Below are positions 43,831 through 52,662 of a stretch of 64,000 nucleotides of DNA, one piece after another. Within the stretch, counting starts at the first letter, position 1. Every line of letters starts with the position of its first letter. Origin of the DNA: CAYRNY01 sp964425755 (GTDB taxonomy: Bacteria > Chloroflexota > Anaerolineae > Aggregatilineales > Aggregatilineaceae); the NCBI GenBank assembly GCA_964425755.1, contig CAYRNY010000002.1, positions 1 to 64,000 on the forward strand, given 5' to 3'. Position numbers and translations under genes: made by a program. A model generated the notes under the pieces. The model saw only the letters and a list, made by a program, of their open reading frames with translations. It was not told where the DNA came from and ran no database searches.

Positions 43831-43889
43831 GGTGCGCGTTGCGAGCAAGGAGTTGACCTTAAGCGGAGTTCTCAGGAGAAAACACTACC

Positions 43890-46526
43890 ATGAAGCATCG
43901 AAACTGGAGTATTTCCGGTCTGCTGCTCGTCGTGCTGGTGCTGGTGCTGGCGATGCCGGCCAGCGGGACGGCACAGGCGCAGGAACCGACGTCACGCGTG
44001 CGGTTTTTGCACGCGGTGTCCGGCGCGCCGATGGTCGATGTGTATGTTGACGGTGCGCTGGCGGTCGAGGGGCTGTCATTCGGTGACGTAACACCGCACC
44101 TGAACGTGCCGGGCGGCGAGCGCCAGATCGAACTGCGGTCATCCGGTAGCGGGGCGGCTGCCCCGGCACTGCTGGCCGTGCCCGTTCCGTTGGTCCCGAA
44201 TCTGGCGTTTACCGTGGTCGTGCAGGGGACGCCGGATGCATTGGAAGCCTCGTTGTATGAAGATATTTTGGACGAGATCGACCTGGGCTTCGCGCGGTTG
44301 ACGGCGGTCAACGCCATTCCCGATGCGCCGCCGCTGGACGTGGTGACGACCGAGGGCGGCCCGCTGCTGCAAGGCGTGAATTACGGTACGCAGTTCGGCA
44401 CGGTCAACATTGGCAGCGGCGTGCAGAACCTGGTGATGGTCCCGGCGGGTGGCGCGGTCGAGAGCGCGGTCGCCTCGATCGGTGAGGTTCCGTTGCGCAG
44501 CGGGATGCTGTATACGTTTGTGGCGATAGGCACGCTGGAAGGGGCGGGTTCAAGCTCGGCGCTGGTGCTTGAGACGCCGGTAGAAGGCGCAGCGGACACC
44601 GTGCGCGTGCAGTTTGCGCATGGCAGCCCCGATGCCCCGGCGGTGGATGTGTACCTGGGCGAAACGCTGGTCGCCCCGGCGCTGGCGCTGGGCGATCTGT
44701 CCGGCCATATCGCGGTTCCAGCGGGGGATTATTCCGTCGCGCTGCGTCCGGCAGGTGCGCCAGCGGGGGATGACCCCGTGCTGGCGGCTGATGTGAGCCT
44801 CGCGGCGGACACGCCCGCAGTGACGGCCCTCGTGACGGGACAGGCGGCAGATGCGTCGCTGGCCGTGAACGTGTTCCCGGAAGACGTGGCCGGGATGACG
44901 CCTGAGCAGGCACGGGTGCGCGTCGTTAACGCGGTGCCTGATGCCGAGGTTGAGGCTATGTTCGAGGACCAGACGACGCTGGTCTCCGCGCTGGCAGCGA
45001 GCGCACAGGGCGACGCGGTCGAGGTCGCGCCGGGGAATTACACGATGCTGGTGCGCGTGGAAGATGCCACGAACCCGGTTGACCTGGCGGTGCCGGAGAT
45101 GGTTTATGCCGGCGGGACGTACTACACCGTGCTGGTGTTCGGCGGCGGGACGTCCGGTGCTCCGTATGACGCGAACGTTGCCGCGACACCGGTCAACGTG
45201 GCCGTTGGCAGCCTGCCGGTGAGCGTGGGCGAACCGATGGTGGCCGAGCCTGCCACCGAAGATGAGGGCGCGGATAGCGAAGCGTTGCCGGCCACCGAAG
45301 CGGCACAGGACGCCCCGGAAATCAGCACGCAGCCGGATGAAGAACCGGCACCAGTGGTGACCGAGGAGCCACCGGCGGCTGAAGAGACCGCGAGCGAGCT
45401 GGTCCAGGAATCCAGCGAACTGGTGGCCTCACCGGAGACGGGCGAAGCTGTCGCGCAGCCCACCGCGCCGCCGATCCAGCCGCAGCAAAGCCCTGTTGCC
45501 TACGTGGAACTCGACCCCGGCGCGAATCTGCACTGCCGCGAGCTGCCGGGCGCGGACATGCGCTCGTTGGGGTTGATCCCCAGCGGCACGACGCTGACCG
45601 TGCTCGGGCGCACGGGCACGCCGCTGGTCCCGGAGACGGGCAACGTCACACCGGAGCCAACCCCCGATCCGCAGAGCATCGAAGAACTGTGGCTGTCCGT
45701 GCAGTGGGATACCCCCGGCGGGGGCTATCTGCGCTGCTGGGTAAACGCGCAGTACTTGCGCGTGGAATATCGCGGGCAACTGCTCGATACGCTCGAAGAG
45801 CTGTGGACGGAACTGCCGGAAGAGCCGTTCAACCGTCCGGGCGAGAATCTCAGTTCCGACGTGACGCCGCCGACGCCGCAGTTTGACGCGGTGCTCGCGA
45901 CCGTTGAGCTTCAACCGGGCGTGAGCTTGCAGCTTCGCCGGTTCCCGGAGACAAGCGCCGAATCGCTGGACCTGGTGCCCGCGATGGCGCAGCTTGAGGT
46001 ATTGGGTGTGGCCGAAGCCCCAAGCGAAGGTCTGGTCGGTCAGCCCACCAGCCCGTACTGGCTGTATGTGCGCTACCGCACCGAGAACGGCGGCGCGACG
46101 ATCGGTTGGGTTTCGGAGGAATATACGTCGCTTGAGCGGCAGGGACGCCCGGTCGATATCGCCGATCTGCCCCTGGTCGATGTGAGCGAAGCGGGCTACT
46201 ACGAAGCGCCGGGTGAGGTGCAGATACCGGTAGAAATGCAGGAAGTCGTGGGCACGGTGGACCTGGACCCCGGTGCTAACCTGAACCTGCGCGACCGTCC
46301 GAGCGCGGATGCACGCGTGGTCCTGGGGATTCCCAGCGGCGACAGCATGGTGCTTGACGGGCGCAACGGTGATGGTTCGTGGGTCCACGCGGCGTACGAG
46401 ACATCGGGCGGCACGGTTGAAGGCTGGGTCGCTTCGCAGTACCTGCTCGTGACGCGCGGCGGCCAGGCGTATGATATCGCGGAACTGCCGATCCTCACGG
46501 ATGAGACGGACGAGATGCAGGGCTAA
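43890..46526 (+). CDS. Secreted DUF4397 and SH3-like repeat protein
   Basis: The 878-residue product has a signal peptide (hydrophobic 12-30, cleavage near AQAQ). At least four DUF4397-type beta units follow (starting near 38, 132, 240 and 340), each with a phrase like VRFLHAVSGAPMVDVYVDG or VRVQFAHGSPDAPAVDVY. Next come a long acidic Pro/Glu/Thr linker (about 450-530) and three bacterial SH3-like (SH3b) units (about 534-640, 665-770, 786-870), each with a DPGANL or QPGVSL start. The SH3b units should bind cell-wall glycan or peptide; the protein is probably a surface-attached adhesin or wall protein. AGGAGA precedes the ATG. Confidence 0.87.
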   Translation: MKHRNWSISGLLLVVLVLVLAMPASGTAQAQEPTSRVRFLHAVSGAPMVDVYVDGALAVEGLSFGDVTPHLNVPGGERQIELRSSGSGAAAPALLAVPVPLVPNLAFTVVVQGTPDALEASLYEDILDEIDLGFARLTAVNAIPDAPPLDVVTTEGGPLLQGVNYGTQFGTVNIGSGVQNLVMVPAGGAVESAVASIGEVPLRSGMLYTFVAIGTLEGAGSSSALVLETPVEGAADTVRVQFAHGSPDAPAVDVYLGETLVAPALALGDLSGHIAVPAGDYSVALRPAGAPAGDDPVLAADVSLAADTPAVTALVTGQAADASLAVNVFPEDVAGMTPEQARVRVVNAVPDAEVEAMFEDQTTLVSALAASAQGDAVEVAPGNYTMLVRVEDATNPVDLAVPEMVYAGGTYYTVLVFGGGTSGAPYDANVAATPVNVAVGSLPVSVGEPMVAEPATEDEGADSEALPATEAAQDAPEISTQPDEEPAPVVTEEPPAAEETASELVQESSELVASPETGEAVAQPTAPPIQPQQSPVAYVELDPGANLHCRELPGADMRSLGLIPSGTTLTVLGRTGTPLVPETGNVTPEPTPDPQSIEELWLSVQWDTPGGGYLRCWVNAQYLRVEYRGQLLDTLEELWTELPEEPFNRPGENLSSDVTPPTPQFDAVLATVELQPGVSLQLRRFPETSAESLDLVPAMAQLEVLGVAEAPSEGLVGQPTSPYWLYVRYRTENGGATIGWVSEEYTSLERQGRPVDIADLPLVDVSEAGYYEAPGEVQIPVEMQEVVGTVDLDPGANLNLRDRPSADARVVLGIPSGDSMVLDGRNGDGSWVHAAYETSGGTVEGWVASQYLLVTRGGQAYDIAELPILTDETDEMQG

Positions 46527-46555
46527 CCCCCGGTAACATGAGCGTTCGAATCACA

Positions 46556-46583
46556 AGCCCCCTCACACCGAGGGGGCTGTTTT
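46556..46583 (+). terminator. Rho-independent terminator after the surface protein gene
   Basis: A perfect 9-bp G/C-rich stem (46556-46564 with 46570-46578) with a 5-nt loop is followed by GTTTT. It lies 29 nt after the stop codon. Confidence 0.8.
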
Positions 46584-46614
46584 GATCGCGGGACTGGTGC
46601 CGGGTATGCGCCCG

Positions 46615-47514
46615 CTATTGAGCGGCGTTGGCGCGCTCGGTCATCTCCGCCATGTTCGCATAGCCCCGGTACGCGCCTTCGATACGCGTCCACTCGTCTT
46701 GGCCGGCATAGCGCACGAGCAGGGTCGGCGTGCCGCTGACGCCGTGATCTTGCATGAACATCTGGTGCTCGATCAGCAGCGGGCTGTATTTGCCGGCTGC
46801 CACGCAGTTGATCAGCGCGTTGCGATTCAGGCCCATATCGTTAGCCGAATCGCCGATCTGCCCCATGGTGAAACTGCCGATACCCCCCGCGCGTGCCAGC
46901 CGGTACAGTTCATCCGTCATTTCCCAGAACGCGCCCTGTTCGCCTGCACATAACGCCGCCTGGGACGCGACCTCGGCATAAGCCGGTGCGGCAGTGGTTG
47001 TGACGATCACAAAGCCAAGCGTCGCCTGCCCGGTCATGACGTAGTCTTCGATGAACGGTGCGAGGTCGTTGCTGTGGTACGTGTTACAGTGGCTGCACGC
47101 GAAGTTGGACACGGTGCGGAAGTGGATCGGCGCGCCCGGGTCCCCGATAAAGGGTACGTTGTCCTCCGTCATGCCGCGCACGACGCCTGCAACGCCGTGC
47201 GATTCCTGGTCCAGCTCGCGCGTGCCGCTTGCCTCAAACGCTGCATAATCGTTGCTGAGGTTCGCCATCGGCACGCAGTATTCCGGGAACGATTCACAAC
47301 TCACCGTCTTAGTCGCGCCTGCGTTCTGCCAGTTGAGCAAGATTGCGACGAACCCCAGGACAACGGTCACGCCGAGCGCCACATATAGCATGCTCTGCTG
47401 CTCGCGAAGCTGCTTCTGTCGTTTGCGACGGCTCTTGGCGGGTTTGTAGCTGGCCCGTTTGCGCCAGGGCAGTGGGGCGCGCGATTCGCCGGAAGAAGTT
47501 TGTTGAGTGCTCAT
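46615..47514 (-). CDS. Membrane-anchored DsbA-like thiol-disulfide oxidoreductase
   Basis: The 299-residue product has a long basic N-terminus (1-40, many Lys/Arg), one membrane span (about 42-60) and a DsbA-type thioredoxin domain. The active site CSHC lies at 140-143 and the cis-proline segment GTPTLLV follows later. A helical insert typical of DsbA and BdbD lies between them. Two further cysteines (73 and 80) precede the domain and could form a second disulfide. It should introduce disulfides in exported proteins. Only a weak AGGTGA lies before the ATG. It is alone and convergent with the surface protein gene. Confidence 0.92.
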   Translation of the reverse strand: MSTQQTSSGESRAPLPWRKRASYKPAKSRRKRQKQLREQQSMLYVALGVTVVLGFVAILLNWQNAGATKTVSCESFPEYCVPMANLSNDYAAFEASGTRELDQESHGVAGVVRGMTEDNVPFIGDPGAPIHFRTVSNFACSHCNTYHSNDLAPFIEDYVMTGQATLGFVIVTTTAAPAYAEVASQAALCAGEQGAFWEMTDELYRLARAGGIGSFTMGQIGDSANDMGLNRNALINCVAAGKYSPLLIEHQMFMQDHGVSGTPTLLVRYAGQDEWTRIEGAYRGYANMAEMTERANAAQ

Positions 47515-47839
47515 TACGCTTTCACCTGTTATGTGTCATGTCTTGAGCGAGTTGTCGTCCAATAGGCATCGAATTATATCCGGTTTTAGCACAAACGCTA
47601 TCGCGTTGGGGATATCTGCAGGGCGATCGCGCCTAAAGCGCAACGCAGGCGGGGCCGGTCGTGCCGGGTTGTGCTGCCGCAAAAGTGCGGGGCGCTGTGG
47701 TATACTGCAAGCAGAATCTAACTGGTTTTTAGCCGGTCGTAAGCGGTTTTCGGGCTTGTGACGCTGCGGAATGAATCCCCGGCGGGCGACGCCCCGGGAG
47801 CGGTTTACACTGTTCTACTCTGAAGGATAACGAACTGTA
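47515..47839. other. Divergent intergenic region, 325 bp
   Basis: This region lies between the DsbA-like gene (minus) and pdp (plus). It contains the pdp promoter at 47698-47706 and a weak C/G-rich hairpin in the pdp leader (about 47775-47800). No gene or RNA is supported in it. Confidence 0.5.
47698..47706 (+). promoter_or_regulatory. Extended -10 promoter element for pdp
   Basis: TGGTATACT lies 134 nt before the start at 47840, without a good -35 hexamer. Confidence 0.5.
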
Positions 47840-49162
47840 ATGCGAGCAATTGATATCATCGAAAAGAAACGCGATGGCGAGGAACTGACCACCGAGGAAA
47901 TCCGCTGGTTTGTGGAGGGCTACACCAATGACGCGATCCCTGATTACCAGGCGGCGGCGTGGCTGATGGCGGTGTATCTCCAGGGCATGACGCGCCGCGA
48001 AACGTTCGACCTGACGCTGGTTATGGCCGAGAGCGGCGACCGGCTCGACCTGTCGGGCGTGATCGATTACGCGGTGGACAAACACTCGACCGGCGGGGTG
48101 GGCGACAAAGTCACGCTGGTGGTGCTGCCGCTAGTCGCTGCGGCGGGCGTCCCGGTCGCCAAGATGAGCGGGCGCGGGCTTGGCTTTTCCGGTGGCACGA
48201 TCGATAAGCTGGAGTCGATCGCCGGGTACAACGTGCAGTTGACAGATGAGCAGTTCTTGCAGCAGGTGCGCGAGCACGGGATCGTGCTCAGCGGGCAGAC
48301 GAAGAGCCTTGCCCCGGCGGACGGCAAAATCTACGCGCTGCGCGACGTGACCGGCACCGTGCCCAGCCTGCCGCTGATCGCCAGCAGCATCATGAGCAAG
48401 AAGCTGGCTTCTGGCGCGAACGCGATCGTGCTCGACGTGAAGGTCGGCGCGGGCGCGTTCATGAAGCAGGTTGACGAGGCGCGCGCGCTGGCGCAGATCA
48501 TGGTCGATATCGGCGTGGACGCGGGGCGCGAGATGGTCGCGCTGCTGTCGGATATGAACCAGCCGCTCGGGGGTGCGGTCGGCAACGCGCTTGAGGTGCG
48601 CGAGGCGATCGAAGCGCTCCGGGGCGGCGGCCCGCCGGACCTGCGCGAGCATTGCCTCGTGGTGGCCGCGCACATGCTGCGCCTAGGACGGCGCGACACG
48701 CGCGCAGATGCGCTCGACGGGTACATCTCCGAACTGGCCGGGTTGATGGACAACGGCAGCGCGCTGGCGAAGTTCCGCGAGTTGGTCGCGGCGCAGGGCG
48801 GCGACGTGGCGATGATCGACGATCCGGGCAAGCTGCCGCAAGCCCGCATCCGCGAGGAGTTGTCGGCGCGCGAAGACGGTTATCTCGCGCAGGTCCACGC
48901 GATGCAGGTCGCGCGGGCGGCGTTCGAACTCGGTGCCGGGCGTGAGAAGAAGGGCGACCCGATCGATCCGGCGGTTGGCGTGGTCGTTCACCACAAGGTC
49001 GGGGACCGGGTCAAGCGGGGGGACGTGCTGTTCACGCTGCACGCGAATGACGCGGACCGGCTGGCGCGGGCGCGGGCGATCCTGGCCGAAGCGGTCGGAT
49101 TTCGTGCGCAAGAACAGCAACCTTTGCCGCCGTTCTACGATACTATTTATAGCAGGAAGTGA
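47840..49162 (+). CDS. pdp: Pyrimidine-nucleoside phosphorylase
   Basis: The 440-residue enzyme cleaves uridine and thymidine with phosphate to the base and (deoxy)ribose 1-phosphate. The family signature SGRGLGFSGGTIDKLE is intact, with VDKHSTGGVGDK at the phosphate site and the C-terminal HHKVGDRVKRGDVLF domain. The product resembles Bacillus Pdp more than thymidine phosphorylase DeoA in specificity terms, but I cannot decide between them from sequence. AAGGATAA precedes the ATG. It is not in a larger salvage operon. Confidence 0.95.
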   Translation: MRAIDIIEKKRDGEELTTEEIRWFVEGYTNDAIPDYQAAAWLMAVYLQGMTRRETFDLTLVMAESGDRLDLSGVIDYAVDKHSTGGVGDKVTLVVLPLVAAAGVPVAKMSGRGLGFSGGTIDKLESIAGYNVQLTDEQFLQQVREHGIVLSGQTKSLAPADGKIYALRDVTGTVPSLPLIASSIMSKKLASGANAIVLDVKVGAGAFMKQVDEARALAQIMVDIGVDAGREMVALLSDMNQPLGGAVGNALEVREAIEALRGGGPPDLREHCLVVAAHMLRLGRRDTRADALDGYISELAGLMDNGSALAKFRELVAAQGGDVAMIDDPGKLPQARIREELSAREDGYLAQVHAMQVARAAFELGAGREKKGDPIDPAVGVVVHHKVGDRVKRGDVLFTLHANDADRLARARAILAEAVGFRAQEQQPLPPFYDTIYSRK

Positions 49163-49333
49163 TCGGCGGTGCGTCAACGAACGCCGTGCGGCTTTCTCTA
49201 AAGCTCGAAACGGCGTGCCGGGGACGTTGCCGGCGGACATGGTGGAACGGAGCTATGCATGGCGCTGTGGAATGCCTTGAAATATGCAGGACACGCTTTG
49301 GCCGCGTTAGACATAACGGAGGGAATCATTGAG

Positions 49334-49693
49334 ATGACCGAGTCGGGTGAACCCAGGGACGACCGGGGCCGCACGGGTGAGGATGCGGCACGTACCTTTG
49401 TCGAGGAGATCGAGATCGAGGCAGAGCAACTCGTCAAGCGGATCAGGGAGTTGATCCGGCAGGGCAACGTGCGCACGCTGCGGATCAAGGATCAGAAAGG
49501 CAAGTATTTGCTTGAAGTCCCGCTGACGGTAGGCGTGCTGGTCGGTGGTGTGTTTGCACTGTCCGCGCCGACACTCACCGCGCTGAGCGCGATCACGGGC
49601 CTGGTGGCGAAAGTCAAGGTCGAGATCGTGCGGAACGTCGAGGCCGAGGACGAGGGCGACGAGATCGCGCCCGGTGACGATGGCGACGGTTAG
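49334..49693 (+). CDS. DUF4342-family protein
   Basis: The 119-residue product has an acidic N-terminus, an EQLVKRIRELIRQGNVRTLRI helix and KYLLEVPLTVGV, the signature part of DUF4342, followed by a hydrophobic Gly/Ala segment (about 65-95) that can form a membrane helix, and an acidic tail. DUF4342 proteins are small, often found alone or fused to other domains, with no known function. I prefer the ATG at 49334 (GGAGGG at about 10 nt) to the in-frame ATG at 49259, because the family begins at this point. A terminator follows. Confidence 0.8.
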   Translation: MTESGEPRDDRGRTGEDAARTFVEEIEIEAEQLVKRIRELIRQGNVRTLRIKDQKGKYLLEVPLTVGVLVGGVFALSAPTLTALSAITGLVAKVKVEIVRNVEAEDEGDEIAPGDDGDG

Positions 49694-49728
49694 CCGCGCC
49701 GTTTGTTTTCGGTTTAGGGGTCACACGT

Positions 49729-49755
49729 GCCCGGCATTTACTGCCGGGCCTTTTT
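49729..49755 (+). terminator. Rho-independent terminator after the DUF4342 gene
   Basis: A perfect 8-bp stem (49729-49736 with 49742-49749) with a 5-nt loop is followed by CTTTTT. It lies 36 nt after the stop codon. Confidence 0.9.
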
Positions 49756-49815
49756 GTTTGTTGATGTATTGTGTTTGTAAAATTTATATGGTACCTTAAA
49801 ATTATTGTGCATGCG

Positions 49816-49846
49816 TTGCAACTTTCCCGTACTGGCCGCGTATAAC
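49816..49846 (+). promoter_or_regulatory. Weak promoter candidate for the MFS transporter gene
   Basis: TTGCAA (49816-49821) and TATAAC (49841-49846) are 19 bp apart in an AT-rich gap, 47 nt before the start. Confidence 0.35.
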
Positions 49847-49893
49847 GTTACTGAAGCGAGGTTCGCGGTTTGCAGCGGAAGGAAACAGCCCGC

Positions 49894-51273
49894 ATGAGAA
49901 AACAGTCACTGCGCACGTTTTACATCATCCTGCTGACGCAGACGATTTCGCTGATCGGCAGCCGCATGACCGGGCTGGCGGTCGGCATCCGCGTGTTCAA
50001 GGACACCGAAAGCGTCACGCCGCTGGCGATGGTCGCGTTTTTCTCGGCTTTGCCCACCGTGCTGAGTGCCGGTGTGGCCGGTGTGCTGGCCGACCGCTGG
50101 GACCGCCGGAAGGTGATGGCGGTCGCGGATGCAGGGCAGGCGGCGGCGACCCTGTTCCTGCTGACGGTGTTCGTCACCGGCGTGTTTGAGGTGTGGCACC
50201 TGTACGTCGTGGCGGTGGTAGAAGCCGCGTTCGGCATCTTCCAGGCCCCGGCGTTCCAGGCTTCGATCACGATGCTGATCCCGGACGACCAGCGCGACCG
50301 CGCCAACGCGATCCAGCAGTTGACGGGCCCGGCATCGGGGATCGTCGCGCCGGTGCTGGCGGGATTGCTGTTCGCGGTGGTCGGGGCGGCGGGCGTGATG
50401 GTGATCGATCTGGTCACGTTCCTGTTTGCGATCGTGGTGATCCTGCTGGTGCACATCCCGCGTCCCGTCGTGACCGAAGAGGGCCAGGCGACGGCGGGCC
50501 TGTCGGTATGGAAGCAGGCGTTTGTCGGCTTTAACTACCTGCGCACGAAGGGTATGCTGCTTTGGCTGGTCTTCGCCGCGACGATGGCGAATTTTTTGAT
50601 CGGCGGCGCGTTGATCTACAATACGCCGTATATTCTGACCATCACCGGTAGCGAGGCGACACTCGGCCTGCTGCTGGGGGTCATGAGCGCCGGGCCGCTG
50701 GTTGGTGGCATTATCATGAGCGTGTGGGGCGGCACGAACCCGCGCATCCACACGATCCTGCCCGGCATCGCGCTGGAAGGCGTGTTCCTGATCATTTACG
50801 GCATGACGCGTAGCCCGCTGGCGATGGGCATGGCGCTGTTCTTCGTGCTGTTTCCGGTCCCGATCATCAACGCGTCATTTATGTCACTGCTGCAGATCAA
50901 GATTCCGCCGGACTTGCAGGGGCGCGTCTTTTCGGCGGTGCTCCAGTTGGCGATGCTGCTCAACCCGCTGACGTACCTGATCGCCGGGCCGCTGGCGGAC
51001 AAGGTCTTCGAGCCGGCGGTTGGTACGGCAAGCTGGTGGCCCGTCGTCGCGCCGCTGGTCGGCACGCGTGCAGGGTCCGGGATCGGGCTGGTGATGATGA
51101 TCTACGGCGTGCTGATGATCGTCGTGCAGCTTGGCATGTACGCGATCCCCGCGATGCGCCGTCTGGAAGCAGACCTGCCGGATTACGTCGTGCACAAGGA
51201 CGCGGTGGACGAGGCCGCGCGCGACGCTGCGCCGCTGCCTGACGCCGAGACGGAAGCCATGCCGGCACACTGA
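49894..51273 (+). CDS. Major facilitator superfamily transporter
   Basis: The 459-residue protein has about 12 membrane spans. The MFS cytoplasmic motif between spans 2 and 3 reads GVLADRWDRRKVMAVADAG, as in the macrolide-efflux/enterobactin-exporter-like subfamily, and FQAPAFQASITMLIP follows in the first half. It is probably a proton-coupled efflux pump; the substrate is unknown. The ATG at 49894 has GGAAGG at about 11 nt, and the TTG at 49870 is a less likely start. It is alone, with no regulator next to it. Confidence 0.9.
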   Translation: MRKQSLRTFYIILLTQTISLIGSRMTGLAVGIRVFKDTESVTPLAMVAFFSALPTVLSAGVAGVLADRWDRRKVMAVADAGQAAATLFLLTVFVTGVFEVWHLYVVAVVEAAFGIFQAPAFQASITMLIPDDQRDRANAIQQLTGPASGIVAPVLAGLLFAVVGAAGVMVIDLVTFLFAIVVILLVHIPRPVVTEEGQATAGLSVWKQAFVGFNYLRTKGMLLWLVFAATMANFLIGGALIYNTPYILTITGSEATLGLLLGVMSAGPLVGGIIMSVWGGTNPRIHTILPGIALEGVFLIIYGMTRSPLAMGMALFFVLFPVPIINASFMSLLQIKIPPDLQGRVFSAVLQLAMLLNPLTYLIAGPLADKVFEPAVGTASWWPVVAPLVGTRAGSGIGLVMMIYGVLMIVVQLGMYAIPAMRRLEADLPDYVVHKDAVDEAARDAAPLPDAETEAMPAH

Positions 51274-51392
51274 GCGCGTAGAGATGTGTGCTTAACGGCA
51301 CTGCCGCAAGTGCACCTGTTGGGGTATAACAGGCGTCCCGCGCGCTGCGTGGGGCGTTTGTTTTCATGTGTTCCATTGGGGAGTAGGTTTTT

Positions 51393-52604
51393 ATGGCAAC
51401 CGAGACTCGCGGACTGCTGGCCGGGCTGCGCGTGCTGGATTTTTCGCGCGTGCTGGCCGGGCCGTTCTGCACGATGCTGCTGGCGGATATGGGCGCGGAC
51501 GTGATCAAGGTCGAGCGACCGGGGCACGGCGACGACACGCGCGAATGGGGGCCGCCCTGGTTCGGCGCGGCGGACGCGGCGCAGAGCGCGTATTTCATCA
51601 GTGTGAACCGCAACAAGCGCAGCCTGACGCTCGACTTGAAGTCCGAGCGCGGGCAACAGATCGCGCGCGATCTCGCGGCCCGCTCGGACGTGGTGGTCGA
51701 GAACTTCAAGCACGGCGGGATGGCGTCGTTTGGGCTGGGCTACGACGACCTGCGGGCGCTCAACCCGGCATTGGTGTATTGCAGCGTGACCGGGTTCGGC
51801 CAGACCGGGCCGTACCGCGAGCGCCCGGGCTACGATTACGTGATCCAGGCGATGAGCGGGTTGATGTCGATCACGGGGCCGGTTGAGGGGCCGCCGACCA
51901 AGCTCGGCGTGGCGATCTCAGACGTGATCGCGGGGCTGTTCGCGGCGTCCGCGATCCTGGCGGCGGTGCGCCATGTGGAACACACGGGCGAGGGCCAGTA
52001 CATCGACGTGGCGCTGTTGGATGCCTCGGTCGCGGCGCTGGTCAACGTGGCGAGTAACTTCCTGGTCTCCGGCAAGCCGCCGCAGCGTCACGGCAACCAG
52101 CACCCGAACATCGTGCCGTACCAGACGTTCGAAGCGGCGGATGGTGCGTTCGTGCTGGCGGTGGGCAACGACAGCCAGTACGCGAAGCTGTGCGCGCTGC
52201 TGGACCGGCCCGACCTGCGCGACGACCCACGCTTTGCGAGCAACCCGGCGCGCGTGGCCCACCGTGACGAACTGGTCGCGCTGCTGGCTGATATGTTCCG
52301 GCGGCGTCCGGCGGCGGAGTGGGTCGAGCGGTTGCTGGCGGCGGGCATTCCTGCCGGGCCGATCAACGACCTGCCGGCGATCGCCAGCGACCCCCATGTC
52401 GCGGCGCGGGGCCTGGTCCACGCGCTTGATGTGGCGGGCGACGTGCTGCACATGGTTGGCCCGCCGGTGCAGATAACACCGCAAGCCGCGACGGTACGCA
52501 CGCCGCCCCCGTCGCTGGGCCAGCACACGGACGCGGTCCTGCGCGAGGTGTTGGGCCTGGACGATGCCACGATCACCAAACTACGGGCAAGCGGTGCGCT
52601 GTGA
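51393..52604 (+). CDS. Class III (CaiB/BaiF) CoA-transferase
   Basis: The 403-residue protein has LRVLDFSRVLAGPFCTMLLADMG, VIKVERPGHGDDTR and NKRSLTLDLK, all typical of formyl-CoA transferase-like enzymes. The catalytic Asp is expected at Asp148 in the segment RPGYDYVIQA. The C-terminal helical part has GQHTDAVLREVLGL. The acyl groups are unknown; the family includes enzymes for carnitine, oxalate, succinate/malate and aromatic acids. It is not linked to a substrate-specific partner here. Confidence 0.92.
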   Translation: MATETRGLLAGLRVLDFSRVLAGPFCTMLLADMGADVIKVERPGHGDDTREWGPPWFGAADAAQSAYFISVNRNKRSLTLDLKSERGQQIARDLAARSDVVVENFKHGGMASFGLGYDDLRALNPALVYCSVTGFGQTGPYRERPGYDYVIQAMSGLMSITGPVEGPPTKLGVAISDVIAGLFAASAILAAVRHVEHTGEGQYIDVALLDASVAALVNVASNFLVSGKPPQRHGNQHPNIVPYQTFEAADGAFVLAVGNDSQYAKLCALLDRPDLRDDPRFASNPARVAHRDELVALLADMFRRRPAAEWVERLLAAGIPAGPINDLPAIASDPHVAARGLVHALDVAGDVLHMVGPPVQITPQAATVRTPPPSLGQHTDAVLREVLGLDDATITKLRASGAL

Positions 52605-52662
52605 TGGCATGCGCTCACGCCGTTTAGGTAACGCTTGCTGCCGGGTGCATGAATGGGATGTT

